Program-made: the position numbers and the translations under genes | NCBI RefSeq assembly: GCF_000006565.2 | Contig: NC_031478.1 | Coordinates: forward strand, 6,038,212-6,102,211 | DNA length: 64,000 nucleotides | Direction: 5' to 3' | Source of the DNA: Toxoplasma gondii ME49 | Taxonomy: Eukaryota; Apicomplexa; Conoidasida; Eucoccidiorida; Sarcocystidae | Shown: one piece after another, positions 55,289 through 64,000 of the stretch | Numbering within the stretch: the first letter of the stretch is position 1 | Layout: each line of letters opens with the position of its first letter | The notes under the pieces: generated by a model | What the model was told of the DNA's origin: nothing | The model's input: the letters and a program-made list of their open reading frames with translations, nothing else | Databases searched by the model: none

Positions 55289-57855
55289 AAACACCCGAGA
55301 CGCGCGACGGTGCGCCTCTGCGGGCGACGACACCCGCTGATCACAGAAGGACCTTTCGAACTCGAACTCTTTGAACTCAAGGAGTACACCAAACTGTCTC
55401 CAGGGACCGTAACGACCGTCTACCGTCTGTGCGTCCGAGTGCAGCCTCGGGGGGGGGGGGGAAGCGGCCTCCGAGAAAAAAAAGACAAGGAGTCGCGAAG
55501 GAAGCTGGCTTGCTCGCAGTCCGACGCTCGAGTTCCAGTTCGCGTACGCAGTTCGAGGAAAAGACACGGCGCAATCTCGAGGTGTACATACACCGTGGGG
55601 GCGGTGCTGGCGCGTGGTTGTTCTTCCATGTTTTGAAAAGGAACGGGACGAGTCCGTGTGGTAGAGGGGGAACGGTGAAGGGCGAGAGCAAGCGGCAGAG
55701 GGAGGAGTCGATAAGAGAGACCAGCCTCGCGGTCAAGAGGAAAGAGTGTTTCGTGAATCACAAGCAACGATGGAAAGCTGTGGGGGGAAAGAAGAGCTTT
55801 TCTTCGAGGATTTCGTACACAGGGAAGACGTTTTTGCGTGGACGGCACCCCAACAAGGAATATGGGAGGCAAGTCTGTTTCTTAAGAACGGCAGCGACCG
55901 GAGGTGTACGTACACCCCAAAAAGAAGTGTTTTTTTATCTTTTCTCGTTTGTTGTTTGTAGCCCTGTCGCGTGAGCGGGGTTCTCCTGAGGAACGGCCTA
56001 GCGGGAGAGTCGAGAAATCCTTTGCTCGCTGTCTCTTTCACCACTGTGACAGAAAGCCTGTTGCCTAGACACAAGCCACGGTTCGGGGAAACGGGGCGAG
56101 TATTTGCCACTACATAGAATTGGGACAACATCGAGAAAAATGGAGAGCAAAATGTCGCACTGAAACGCAACAGAAGACGCGAAAAGACGAATGCAGCAAC
56201 AGTGAGTGAACACGGAGCCTCCTCAGGTCCCGTCTGTCGATACACCGGGTCGCTGTAACTAATCATCACACTGGCGTTTCACATGCGCATTTTAACGGCA
56301 GAGGCACAGGACTCCACGGCAGAGAACACAAGACAGAAAGGAAGGCAAACCGCTCGCAGACGTTCCCAGAAGCTGCTAGGGGAAAGTTGACCCTGTCTAC
56401 TGTCGAGAGTCAAGGTTCCTTGGAAGAGTTTCACACCAAAACATGCGGAGGAGCCACACGTGGTTTTGAAGAAATCATCCCGGTAGAAAGTGTGGGAAAG
56501 TCGCTTCTGGAATAGCGCTACGAACCACGCTATCTAGTGCCCAAATCCTTCTGAAGTACGTGACGACGCTGGAGGGATACCTGTAGTAGTTCTCTGAAGC
56601 ACAGGGGCACTCTCTGAGCAAAGCCTGTGGTCAATACTCCAGTTCGCTGCGCCCAGTGTAGTGTGCAGTTCGGTAGAGATTTCAATGAATAGCCAGGAGA
56701 GCCCAAATGTCTCTTCGCTGAGACCGATACGTTTTGAGTGGATACAGCGCGAAAAATTGAAACAGCGTGTGCTCTTTCCAAAGTACCGCGGGTGTCTTAT
56801 CACACACATCAAGAGATCGAAAGTTACAAGAGAGCAATAGTGGTGAAGGTGACTCAGACGGACGAGCCACGAAAAGCATGCGACAGCAGTTTTCCCTGAT
56901 GAAGTGAACAAAGAAGTCTAAGAACCCGTTGTTTTCGTCGTGGTGGTGGAGTGCTAGACTCCTCCACCGGTGTCGACAGAGGAGGCCGTCATTCCTTTAT
57001 TCCTAGCATTTGGACCGGCTCAAAAGAGCGGAGAGAGAGAAAAAAAGCGAGAAACTCAGCTGTAGACCTCCACAGATACAGGAAGAGTACGGAACGTCTT
57101 CCTGTACGAAAAACAAGAAAGATCCGTAGGCCAGAGCTATCACGTGTGATTCAGGTGCGCACAAGGAGGGAATTGCAGGATAGAGAAACAGCGCGAGGGT
57201 CGAATCTCAGGTCTGCCAGAGGCCAGTTGACATTGAAACCGTTGAAAGAGTTTGACCACACCCCAACGAAGCAACGTGAGAATATATCTAGTTCTCGGTG
57301 TCCTAGCGGGGACTCTTGAAAGTCGTCCTTTGGATCGTACTTGTGAAAGTGGATTTCGACTGCTCTCCCGTGGTCTCTCAACGAGACAGACATCCCTTTC
57401 TTCCAGTGTTGTTCCAGCTGTTTCCTCTTTCACACGCGAAAATCGAAACTTCATAATTGAAAGAGTGCGTCTTGACACTCCCCTCGGAGAGGCGCAATGC
57501 GGTATGCGGAGAAAAAAAATTGTGCGGTGGAAAGCGTTTTCCGACACGAAGGAAAAAAGCGCAGCACGAGTGAGTCCGGCAAAGACCGGAAAACGAAAAG
57601 GGTTCACGAGCGTCTAGACGTGCAAAAGCAGACACACGCGTCTGCTTTCTGTGCACTTGCTCTCTCTGGCGAAAAACGCATCGAATAAAGCAGCCTCTGT
57701 ACACTTCTGGATCGTCCGGCTGGTCCTGCAAGAAACGCTCACTCTGTGACCTTCGGACAAGAGTGCAGATCTTCTTTGACAGCCTCTTGACAGCTACGCG
57801 AGGGCCTCGCTTGTGCTTCGTTTTTATTGGCCTTGTACGGCGAGCCGCCATTTTT
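55289..57855. other. Intergenic region between convergent epsin and SRS genes
   Basis: Contains both 3' UTRs. Holds a G13 run at 55449-55461 and two perfect GGTGTA-NN-TACACC inverted repeats at 55581-55594 and 55903-55916. The remainder (about 56000-57850) looks like unique, non-repetitive sequence with no assignable gene. Confidence 0.6.
55449..55461. repeat. Poly-G run, 13 bases
   Basis: G13 about 160 bases 3' of the epsin stop codon. Confidence 0.85.
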
Positions 57856-58986
57856 TTAGAAGGCGAGAGACAAGACTGTCGCGAAGATGGTCGCGGCTCC
57901 GAGTTTCGCGAGGGACACAGCGAAACTCGAGGCAGCAGACGTGACTGTGACGAGCATTCTGCACTGGGCTTTTGTTTCAGAGGCTTCAGTCGACGAGCAG
58001 AGGTAGCAGAAGTGCCTACTTTCGTCGGCCGGAAGGGCACCGGCAGTGAAGGTGAAAATTTCTTGTCCAGAGATGTTCTCTGCAGTGAGTTGGGAGCCAG
58101 GCAAAGCTGTGGAGAGCACGACAGGCTCGCCGCCGCACTGTTCGTCGTTTCCTGCCAAGAATACCGTGGTGCGGTCTGCAGGTTCGAGCGCCATCGAGGG
58201 TCCGCAGCCGAAAGTCGTTTGTTCCTTGGGCGCAACAGTCACTTTGTGTTGCTTTTCCGAGCAGATCGGCGCCACGGAGACTCGAGGAACGGTCTCTTTC
58301 GCCTCCATGGGCGTCGCGTCTTCCCCATCCTTTGGCCTCCTTACCTCCACACCTGGAGCAGAGACCCCCGCGGCGGGCGAGTTCGTCGCCTCAGGTTCCT
58401 CAGAAGCGTCCGCCGAGCCGAGTTCCTCGGTCTCTTCTTTCTGCGCAGACGTTCCCGTGGGGTCTGCATTGATTGCGGAGCTCCCAGGCTCGACGGGAGC
58501 AGCGGCGACCGCGCCGTGTGCCGTTTTCAGAGTGACGAAAATCACACAGGAGTCCTGGGAGGCCGCCGACCCGGCGGCGGGAGGCTTGGGAGAGGGCTCC
58601 GTCGACGGCGCGCAACGGAAACAGATTTTCGTGTCTTTCTCGACAGCGTTCTTTGTGAAACTCACCAGGTAGCCCTTCGGATCATTCGCAGGCTCGCTGG
58701 CGGGCAGCGGCCTGAGGGCGACCTGAACGAGGTCTGCGTCGACGAGTGTCGCGCCACACGAGCCGTCGGCATCGACTGCGAACGCCCGTCCGTCAAGTGG
58801 AACCAGTTCGGGGAAGTTTTTGCCGCAGCGAAGACGCAGAGGCGCGTTTGTCTCAGAGACCAATTCCACGGGCTTCGCTGGCGAGTTGCAGACTGTCGGT
58901 ACGTCTGCAGCCTCTGCGAACAGACCGGAGAGCAGCAGCGTCGACCCCGCTGTGGCGAGGAACGAGACCGACGACGAGACTCGCAT
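57856..58986 (-). CDS. SRS-family (SAG1-related) GPI-anchored surface antigen
   Basis: SRS proteins coat the surface of Toxoplasma and relatives and act in attachment and immune recognition. Single exon, 376 aa, as usual for the family. Residues 1-26 form a signal peptide (LLLSGLFAEAA end). Two SRS domains follow, each with six cysteines: C33, C54, C77, C122, C125, C147 and C242, C261, C284, C327, C330, C342. Both show the family spacing with the late CxxC pair (ICFRC and FCYLC) and a final C before a beta strand (SCVIFVTL; QCRMLVTV). The C-terminus is hydrophobic after a small-residue stretch (TSAASSF..), a GPI signal. An Ala/Glu/Pro-rich acidic linker of about 80 residues (155-238) separates the domains and is unusually long. 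The ATG lies in CGAAAATGCG. A TGAGACG word lies about 330 bases upstream. The specific SRS number cannot be given. Confidence 0.9.
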   Translation of the reverse strand: MRVSSSVSFLATAGSTLLLSGLFAEAADVPTVCNSPAKPVELVSETNAPLRLRCGKNFPELVPLDGRAFAVDADGSCGATLVDADLVQVALRPLPASEPANDPKGYLVSFTKNAVEKDTKICFRCAPSTEPSPKPPAAGSAASQDSCVIFVTLKTAHGAVAAAPVEPGSSAINADPTGTSAQKEETEELGSADASEEPEATNSPAAGVSAPGVEVRRPKDGEDATPMEAKETVPRVSVAPICSEKQHKVTVAPKEQTTFGCGPSMALEPADRTTVFLAGNDEQCGGEPVVLSTALPGSQLTAENISGQEIFTFTAGALPADESRHFCYLCSSTEASETKAQCRMLVTVTSAASSFAVSLAKLGAATIFATVLSLAF

Positions 58987-61666
58987 TTTCGAGGTGTCTC
59001 CGTAAAAGAAAACCTACGACGGGAAACGCGTGCAGCGGCTGTTTCGTGGATTTTGGAAACGACGCGCGGTGAGGACGACGAAGTGCGAGTGGTCGAGAGA
59101 GACACAAAAACAAGAGGTGGTGTCTTTATGGAAGGGAAGCGCGTGGTTTACAAAGAAAAACGGACAAAAAGAGGGACCTCGAACTAGACGAGACGCACAC
59201 AAAACTCTCCAAAAAAGAAACAGTCAGCGGGGCAACCACAGCGTAAACAAATGTGCGTGGAGACTGAAGAAGAAATAGTGAGGCTGGAGCTGGCCTCTCG
59301 CCTTTGCTGTCTCCGTCTCAGAGAGAGATCGCCGGGGACGACCCGGAGAGAACCGTGAAAGCTAGGAAGCCGAGAAACACTTTGCCCCTTTCCTGGACCG
59401 CATCGCCTGCCGCGGCTCCGGACAGGGAAAAAACTCGCCTGACTTTCTCGCCTTCAAGCCGCCGAGCGGCTCCAGTCTATCCGGAGACAGGTCGCAGTGC
59501 GAGAGTGCGTTTTCGGATTTTTGAATGGGCTACCAAAAGTGAGAGACGTGGAAACCTCGCGTGGGGTTTGTCTTCTGTGAGGCTTCAGAAAAGAACAGCA
59601 ACTTCGCGGAAGACGCCCGCCAATTCGACTGATCTGCGGTGCGTCGACGACGCTGCCGATCTGTCGCTGCCACCCGGAAATCGACAGTGCGTAGGCGCTA
59701 GCCGAGAGTGAGAGGGGAAACGGAAATGAGGAATTCATTTCGTTCAAGAAAAAACAATGCCAGTCAGACAGAGCAACTGGAATTTCACCACGCGTTCTAC
59801 CGGTCGGTTCGAACTTCGGCATACAGCCTGATCTAATATGGAACTCTACCTTTGCAACTCTCAGGACAGGAGCTTCACAACTAGAGGACTTTCTTTTCAA
59901 CATGGGTGCTATCGCACCGGTCCAGGGTATGCATCTGATCTGTTTCTTTCGCTTTATTTGGAAGCACTTGCTTTTGTAGGCTGTGTTTCCGTCGAGAGGT
60001 TCGCCTCATTTCCTTTTCTTCTGTTTCTTCTTGACTCGCAGCTCCATCTTACACTTTTGTTTCGTTTTTTGCCAATTCTTCCAGCAAAACTTTCACGTGT
60101 GCAGAAAAACATCACCGACTTTCTGGAAAAAAACTGCGGAATCCTCGGTTTCACGTCGGGGACTCCTGCTCCAATTAAAAAGAGATGCAATTCTACTTTT
60201 CGCTTTCCCCTTTTCTTCAAAGCGACAAGTGACAAAGACGTCCATCAGTCCGAACGGTTTTTGTCACACACAGCTTGCTTCAAGACGACTTACTGCAAGG
60301 ACGATCCGATTTTTTCTCCAGAGTTGACAGCACTCGTTCTTTCCGGTGCAGAGTGAAAAGAGCGCCTTGCTGTATTCCGGCGACGAACATGTCCGTTCAT
60401 TCTAGCATAAAGAACAACTCTGTTTATTCCAGAGTAGAGAACACCCCCTTTAAATTTTTTGGGAACACAGTTCTTTCTTCAATACTTAGAAGACTCCTTT
60501 TCGTTTAAAATGTGACAACTCGCTTTTCTGTAGACTGAAGACAGCCTGTTTTTGTAGCCTGGAAACAGTCCTGTTTACTCTAGAGTGATGCATAGAGGTC
60601 ATAGAAATGCCATGCATTTGCACACCCACAGCGAGGGAGGTCGCTACATGCATGTGCAGAAACTTGCTCTGTTTAGCTTTTTTCTGCTTCGATAAAAATT
60701 CCCCAAAATACCAAGGCGGGCATCTAAAGCTTATCTTCTTGCTGCTGTGCCAAGACAAATCGAAGGTTTGCATTTCCACGCAGGAGTCCCAAAGACCGAC
60801 CTCTCTGTGTCATCAGGGAGAGACGTCTTCACTGCTTCTGGAACTTAGGGCCTTCATATTGCTCCGCTTTCTTCTTAAACGTAGCTTCCACATTCGAAGA
60901 GAATTGCTTCTTCATGTCCAGAACGAACAACAGATTTTCTTTGTTTCTAGCTTCCGCCGAAAGAGAACAGAGAGAGCAAAAAGTACAACCACCTGGGTTG
61001 CGAGAGAACGAGAGATCTATTACCAGAGCGAGCAACGACGTTGCAGACCGTTCAGAAGCGAGACGAGAGCCTAAAAGTGGAGTCTGAAAAACGCGCTGAG
61101 AGAAACACTGTCTGGGATCTGCTACACCCAAGGAACCCCGAGTGACTGGCGAGGAAGGAAAGTTATCTTTTTTCGCCTCCAAAGGTCAAGAAAACCTGCA
61201 ATCGAAGCACGTGCAAAAGAAGTCTGCCGAGACTGTTCGAAACTGGATATCGGCAAAAGGAAAAAACTGTTGTGTCCGGAGGCGAAATGCCGAGAGAACG
61301 GCAGTGGCAAAAAGCCGGCGAGAAAAGAACAGACTTCTGTGGGAGACACCCGAAACGAAAGTCAAGAATTGAACAAGAGGGCACCGCCGAAAACAAAGGT
61401 GGAAGGAAAGAAAAGAGAAAACGATCGAGTATGAAGAGATACAGACGCAGCAGCGCCGCACCCGAGAAAGAACAAGACCTGCTTCGAACAGGCCTTATAC
61501 AGAAAGGACAACTCTCAGAAGAGACAAAGAGAATACGAAAAAGGCAAGAAACACGAGGAAACAAATCAGAAACAGAAGATGCCAGGATGGAGGGACACTC
61601 CAAACAAGACTCAGACAAGAAGGGTCTTCGAAATGTTTCCCTCGATCCAATTTAATTCTTTTGTCT
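58987..61666. other. Intergenic region, SRS upstream to UTP13 3' end
   Basis: Contains the SRS promoter and 5' UTR and the 3' UTR of UTP13. The open frame at 59838-60356 (172 codons) has no recognisable domain. Short CTGTTT-containing imperfect repeats occur at about 60418-60590. The 61150-61640 stretch is A/G-rich, as expected of an untranslated end on the opposite strand. Confidence 0.55.
59314..59320 (-). promoter_or_regulatory. Candidate WGAGACG element upstream of SRS gene
   Basis: TGAGACG on the minus strand, about 330 bases upstream of the SRS start. TGAGACG repeats are known promoter selectors of SAG1 and other Toxoplasma genes. Only one copy is present here, so it could be chance. 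Confidence 0.3.
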
Positions 61667-64000
61667 TTATGCGTCAGCCTCTTCTTCTTCCTCTGCTTCC
61701 TCTTCTTCCTCTTCCTCTTCTTCTTCCTCTTCTTCTTCTTCCTCTTCTTCTTCTCCCTCTCCTTCTTCTTCTTCCTCTTCTTCTTGCGTTGATCGCTCGT
61801 CAGAGTCACGTTTGGGTTCGTTTTTCGTTTTCTTTCCTTGACTCATTTCTGTTTGTTCGCTTTCGTCTCCGTAGAGGCAGAGTCTTGTGAAGGTCGTTGC
61901 GTCTCGGGGGTCCAAGGTTTTCTCTCTGTGTGGTTCTCGTCGCGTCTCTCCACTCCACCGGTCTCCGAGGTCCCGGGTGTCTCCGGATTCACAGCCTTGC
62001 AGGAGATCCAGGAGAAATGTTTTTTCGATGAGAGCCGTCAGACGTCGATCGTGTCTCGCGGTGTAAGCGCAGAAGCTGCTGATCACGTTCTCGACATCCG
62101 AGACGTTTCTTCCGGCCTTCTCTGCACCTTCGAAAATGTCTTCGCCTCGCGCTTCCAGAAGGAGGCGCACCAAGCCTTGCGCAAGCCACGAGGTGTGACT
62201 GTTGGTGTTCCACGCAGCGGCGAATTCAAGAAGAGTCGCTACGTCCTTCTTCTTCATTTTCCTCAGCAACTGAGGAAGCGACAGGTCGCCGTTCAAATCT
62301 CGCAGCCACGCACTCCGCAAAGGCGCGTCTGGACGTCCTCGCACTCCAGCCTCTGTCTCCTCACCCTTGACTTTCTTCTCCCCCTTTCGCTTCTTTGAGG
62401 CTCCCAACTCTGCCTTGCTCTCTTGCCCTCCCCGTCGGTCGTCTTCGTCCTCTCGAGCGGCTACGCGCTCTTCCTCAAGAGACTCAAGAAAGGCGGAGAG
62501 ACGCCCAAAAGTCGACGCCGACGCGTCTTGGTCAGAGCCCGAGCGAGCGAGCGGCTGCCCCGAATATAAGGCGATGCGTCGCTGGAGCTCCAGGCCTCTC
62601 TGGAACGCCTGGAGAAGAATCTTCCCGCACTGGTTCTCCAGGAACTCGCGCATCCCTGCTCTCCTCCGCAGACGCAGAAGCAGCGAAAACACTTCGTCGC
62701 CTCGACCCTCCGCAGCCAACAACTTCAACGCTGCCAGCTGCTGCGTCTCGCGCTGTTGCGCCAGCTGAACAGATACACCAATTAAAGTACACAAACATGC
62801 AAAAAAAACGAATGTTCAGTTTTGCCACACACTCATATATATACATATATATATACATATAAATATATATATATATATGTATATATGTATATATACATAC
62901 GTATGTGGCCTTGCACAGTTATAGCTGAGTGCATGCATGCATGCATGTCTATGCATGTGTGTATGCATGCGCTTCCTCGTAGGTAAATGTAAATACGCGT
63001 ACAGAGATGCATAGGCATTTGTGTACGTGTATCTGCGTATGCATGACTGGAGAGACGCATTGCTGTCTTCAGAAACAAGAACCTCGTTCTCACTCTCCGT
63101 TAAGAAAACAAGAGTTCGCTTTACCTCGGCTTTGTGGCGCACAAGATTTGTGACGTCCTCCCAGAGGCAAAGTTGTCCGCCGGAGCCGCCCGTGACCATT
63201 GCGGGGCCACAGACGTCGAGACACCAGATCTGAAGAGAATGGAAGAAAGAAAAATTACTGAAAAAGAATTAACGAGGAAACCGGCCACCGTTGTCCCCCT
63301 CAAACAAATGCGGAAAGCAGCGGAAAAGGAAAAAGCAAGCACAAACCGGCAAAGAAGACAAGACTCGGGCGTTTTTAAGTTGCGACGATGCTTGACGAAG
63401 TTGACAACGCACTCCTCTCACTCCAGAAAACGCGACGTGAGAGATGCATGCGTCTCCATCAGTCCAGTGTGTCTATACACACGCCCACAGTAACTGCTGG
63501 TATCAACATGTAACTGTCCACGAATTTATCTACACAGATATGTTAATACATATCTCTCTAGCTGTCTGTTTACCTGTCTCTTTATCTACCTATGAATCCT
63601 TATATTTACTTATATGCATATATATTCGTATCTGTTCGTATGTTCCCAAATGGAAATTAGTCCCCGTTTCCGCCAGGTGCTATGAGCCGAGAGAGGGTCT
63701 GCTTGATTCTTGAAAGACCGTGATGTTCGCCGCCTTCCTTCGACGATTTGCGCTCCTCTTCCGCCTGCAGACACACTTGCCTTGTTTTCCTCGTGAACGG
63801 AGGGAAGCGAGCCGACGCACTCCGCAGTTCTGCAATTCCATAGCTGCAGAAGACCCTCGCTGGTTCCGGTGACCAGCTGCGTGTCTCTCGACAGGAAACC
63901 AAGCGCGAGGACGCCGCCTCCCACAGTGCTCTGCAGCGCAAACAACGCATGCTGCAGTTCCACCTCAACGCCCCAGGACTCCTTGAAACTAAATAGCGCT
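61667..64000 (-). CDS. UTP13: UTP13/TBL3-like U3 snoRNP WD40 protein (5' partial)
   Basis: Utp13 is a tandem WD40 protein of the UTP-B part of the small-subunit processome, acting in 18S rRNA maturation in the nucleolus. Three minus-strand exons are visible: 64000-63781 (open at the window edge), 63229-63125 and 62764-61667, all joined in phase 0. The WD40 end reads VLALGFLSRDTQLVTGTSEG, LLQLWNCRTAECVGSLPSVH, then IWCLDVCGPAMVTGGSGGQL and CLWEDVTNLV. The C-terminal Utp13 domain follows with QQRETQQLAALKLL, LEFAAAWNTNSHTSWLAQ and ALIEKTFLLDLLQ, matching TBL3's RFCVTWNTNS region. A charged insertion (about 62360-62500) and a poly-Glu tail end the protein. The first visible intron appears to use a GC donor (63780-63779), because EENK|IWCL fits the WD repeat and no GT donor keeps the match. 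The N-terminal WD repeats lie beyond base 64000. Confidence 0.85.
61675..61795. repeat. TTC/CTC trinucleotide microsatellite coding for poly-Glu
   Basis: Imperfect (TTC)n/(CTC)n on the plus strand. Read on the minus strand it gives about 40 mostly Glu residues with occasional Ala and Gly, forming the C-terminus of UTP13 just before the TAA stop (61667-61669). Confidence 0.9.
62836..62901. repeat. AT microsatellite in UTP13 intron
   Basis: (TA)n and TATG repeats in the intron between exons at 62764 and 63125, followed by GCATGCATGCATGCATG at about 62931-62949. Confidence 0.8.

Noticed and set aside
59806..59814. GGTTCGAAC, a tRNA T-loop-like word
   Set aside because: No pairing T-stem, anticodon arm or acceptor stem around it.
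59838..60356. Plus-strand open frame of 172 codons
   Set aside because: No domain, no codon regularity, and several intron-like pyrimidine tracts inside.

Overview
The window looks like nuclear DNA of a tissue-cyst coccidian: Toxoplasma gondii or a close relative such as Hammondia or Neospora. Supporting signs are roughly balanced base composition, long pyrimidine tracts, very long Ser/Ala/Gly-rich coding exons, many short exons with GT-AG introns, AT dinucleotide microsatellites, frequent TGCATGC words, an AAAATG start context, an SRS-family surface antigen (a family restricted to these parasites) and a small fragment of mitochondrial cox1 inserted between genes. There are no prokaryotic features.

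Nine protein genes can be supported. From left to right they are: (1) the 3' part of a Yip1/YIPF5 ER-Golgi membrane protein (+, 1-1428, four exons, 5' end outside the window); (2) a single-exon UVRAG/Vps38-like protein of 1263 aa (+, 4911-8702); (3) a single-exon, 1638-aa, Ser-rich and charged protein of unknown function (+, 12147-17063); (4) an unrecognised ~1969-aa protein with two tiny leading exons, an N-terminal Cys-rich patch and a long disordered body (+, 22297-29878); (5) TIM23, the mitochondrial presequence translocase channel (-, 33537-35645, four exons); (6) the Rab geranylgeranyltransferase alpha subunit with prenyltransferase, insert and LRR domains (+, 37513-45016, nine exons); (7) an ENTH-domain epsin-like clathrin adaptor (+, 48036-55288, twelve exons); (8) a two-domain, GPI-anchored SRS protein (-, 57856-58986); (9) the 3' part of the U3 snoRNP protein UTP13/TBL3 (-, 61667-64000, 5' end outside).

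Exon borders were rebuilt by hand from splice signals, reading-phase continuity and recalled family sequence patterns. For TIM23, RabGGTA, epsin and UTP13 all phases close. Several neighbours serve membrane traffic (YIPF5, UVRAG, RabGGTA and epsin), but eukaryotic gene order seldom implies co-function, so this may be chance. TIM23 and RabGGTA are divergent and share a 1.9 kb upstream region. Epsin and SRS are convergent.

Intergenic stretches of 1.9-5.2 kb hold no convincing extra genes. They carry microsatellites, G-runs, a 30-bp pyrimidine minisatellite and a recurrent short inverted repeat of the form GGTGT-n-ACACC, which is the most intriguing unexplained signal here.
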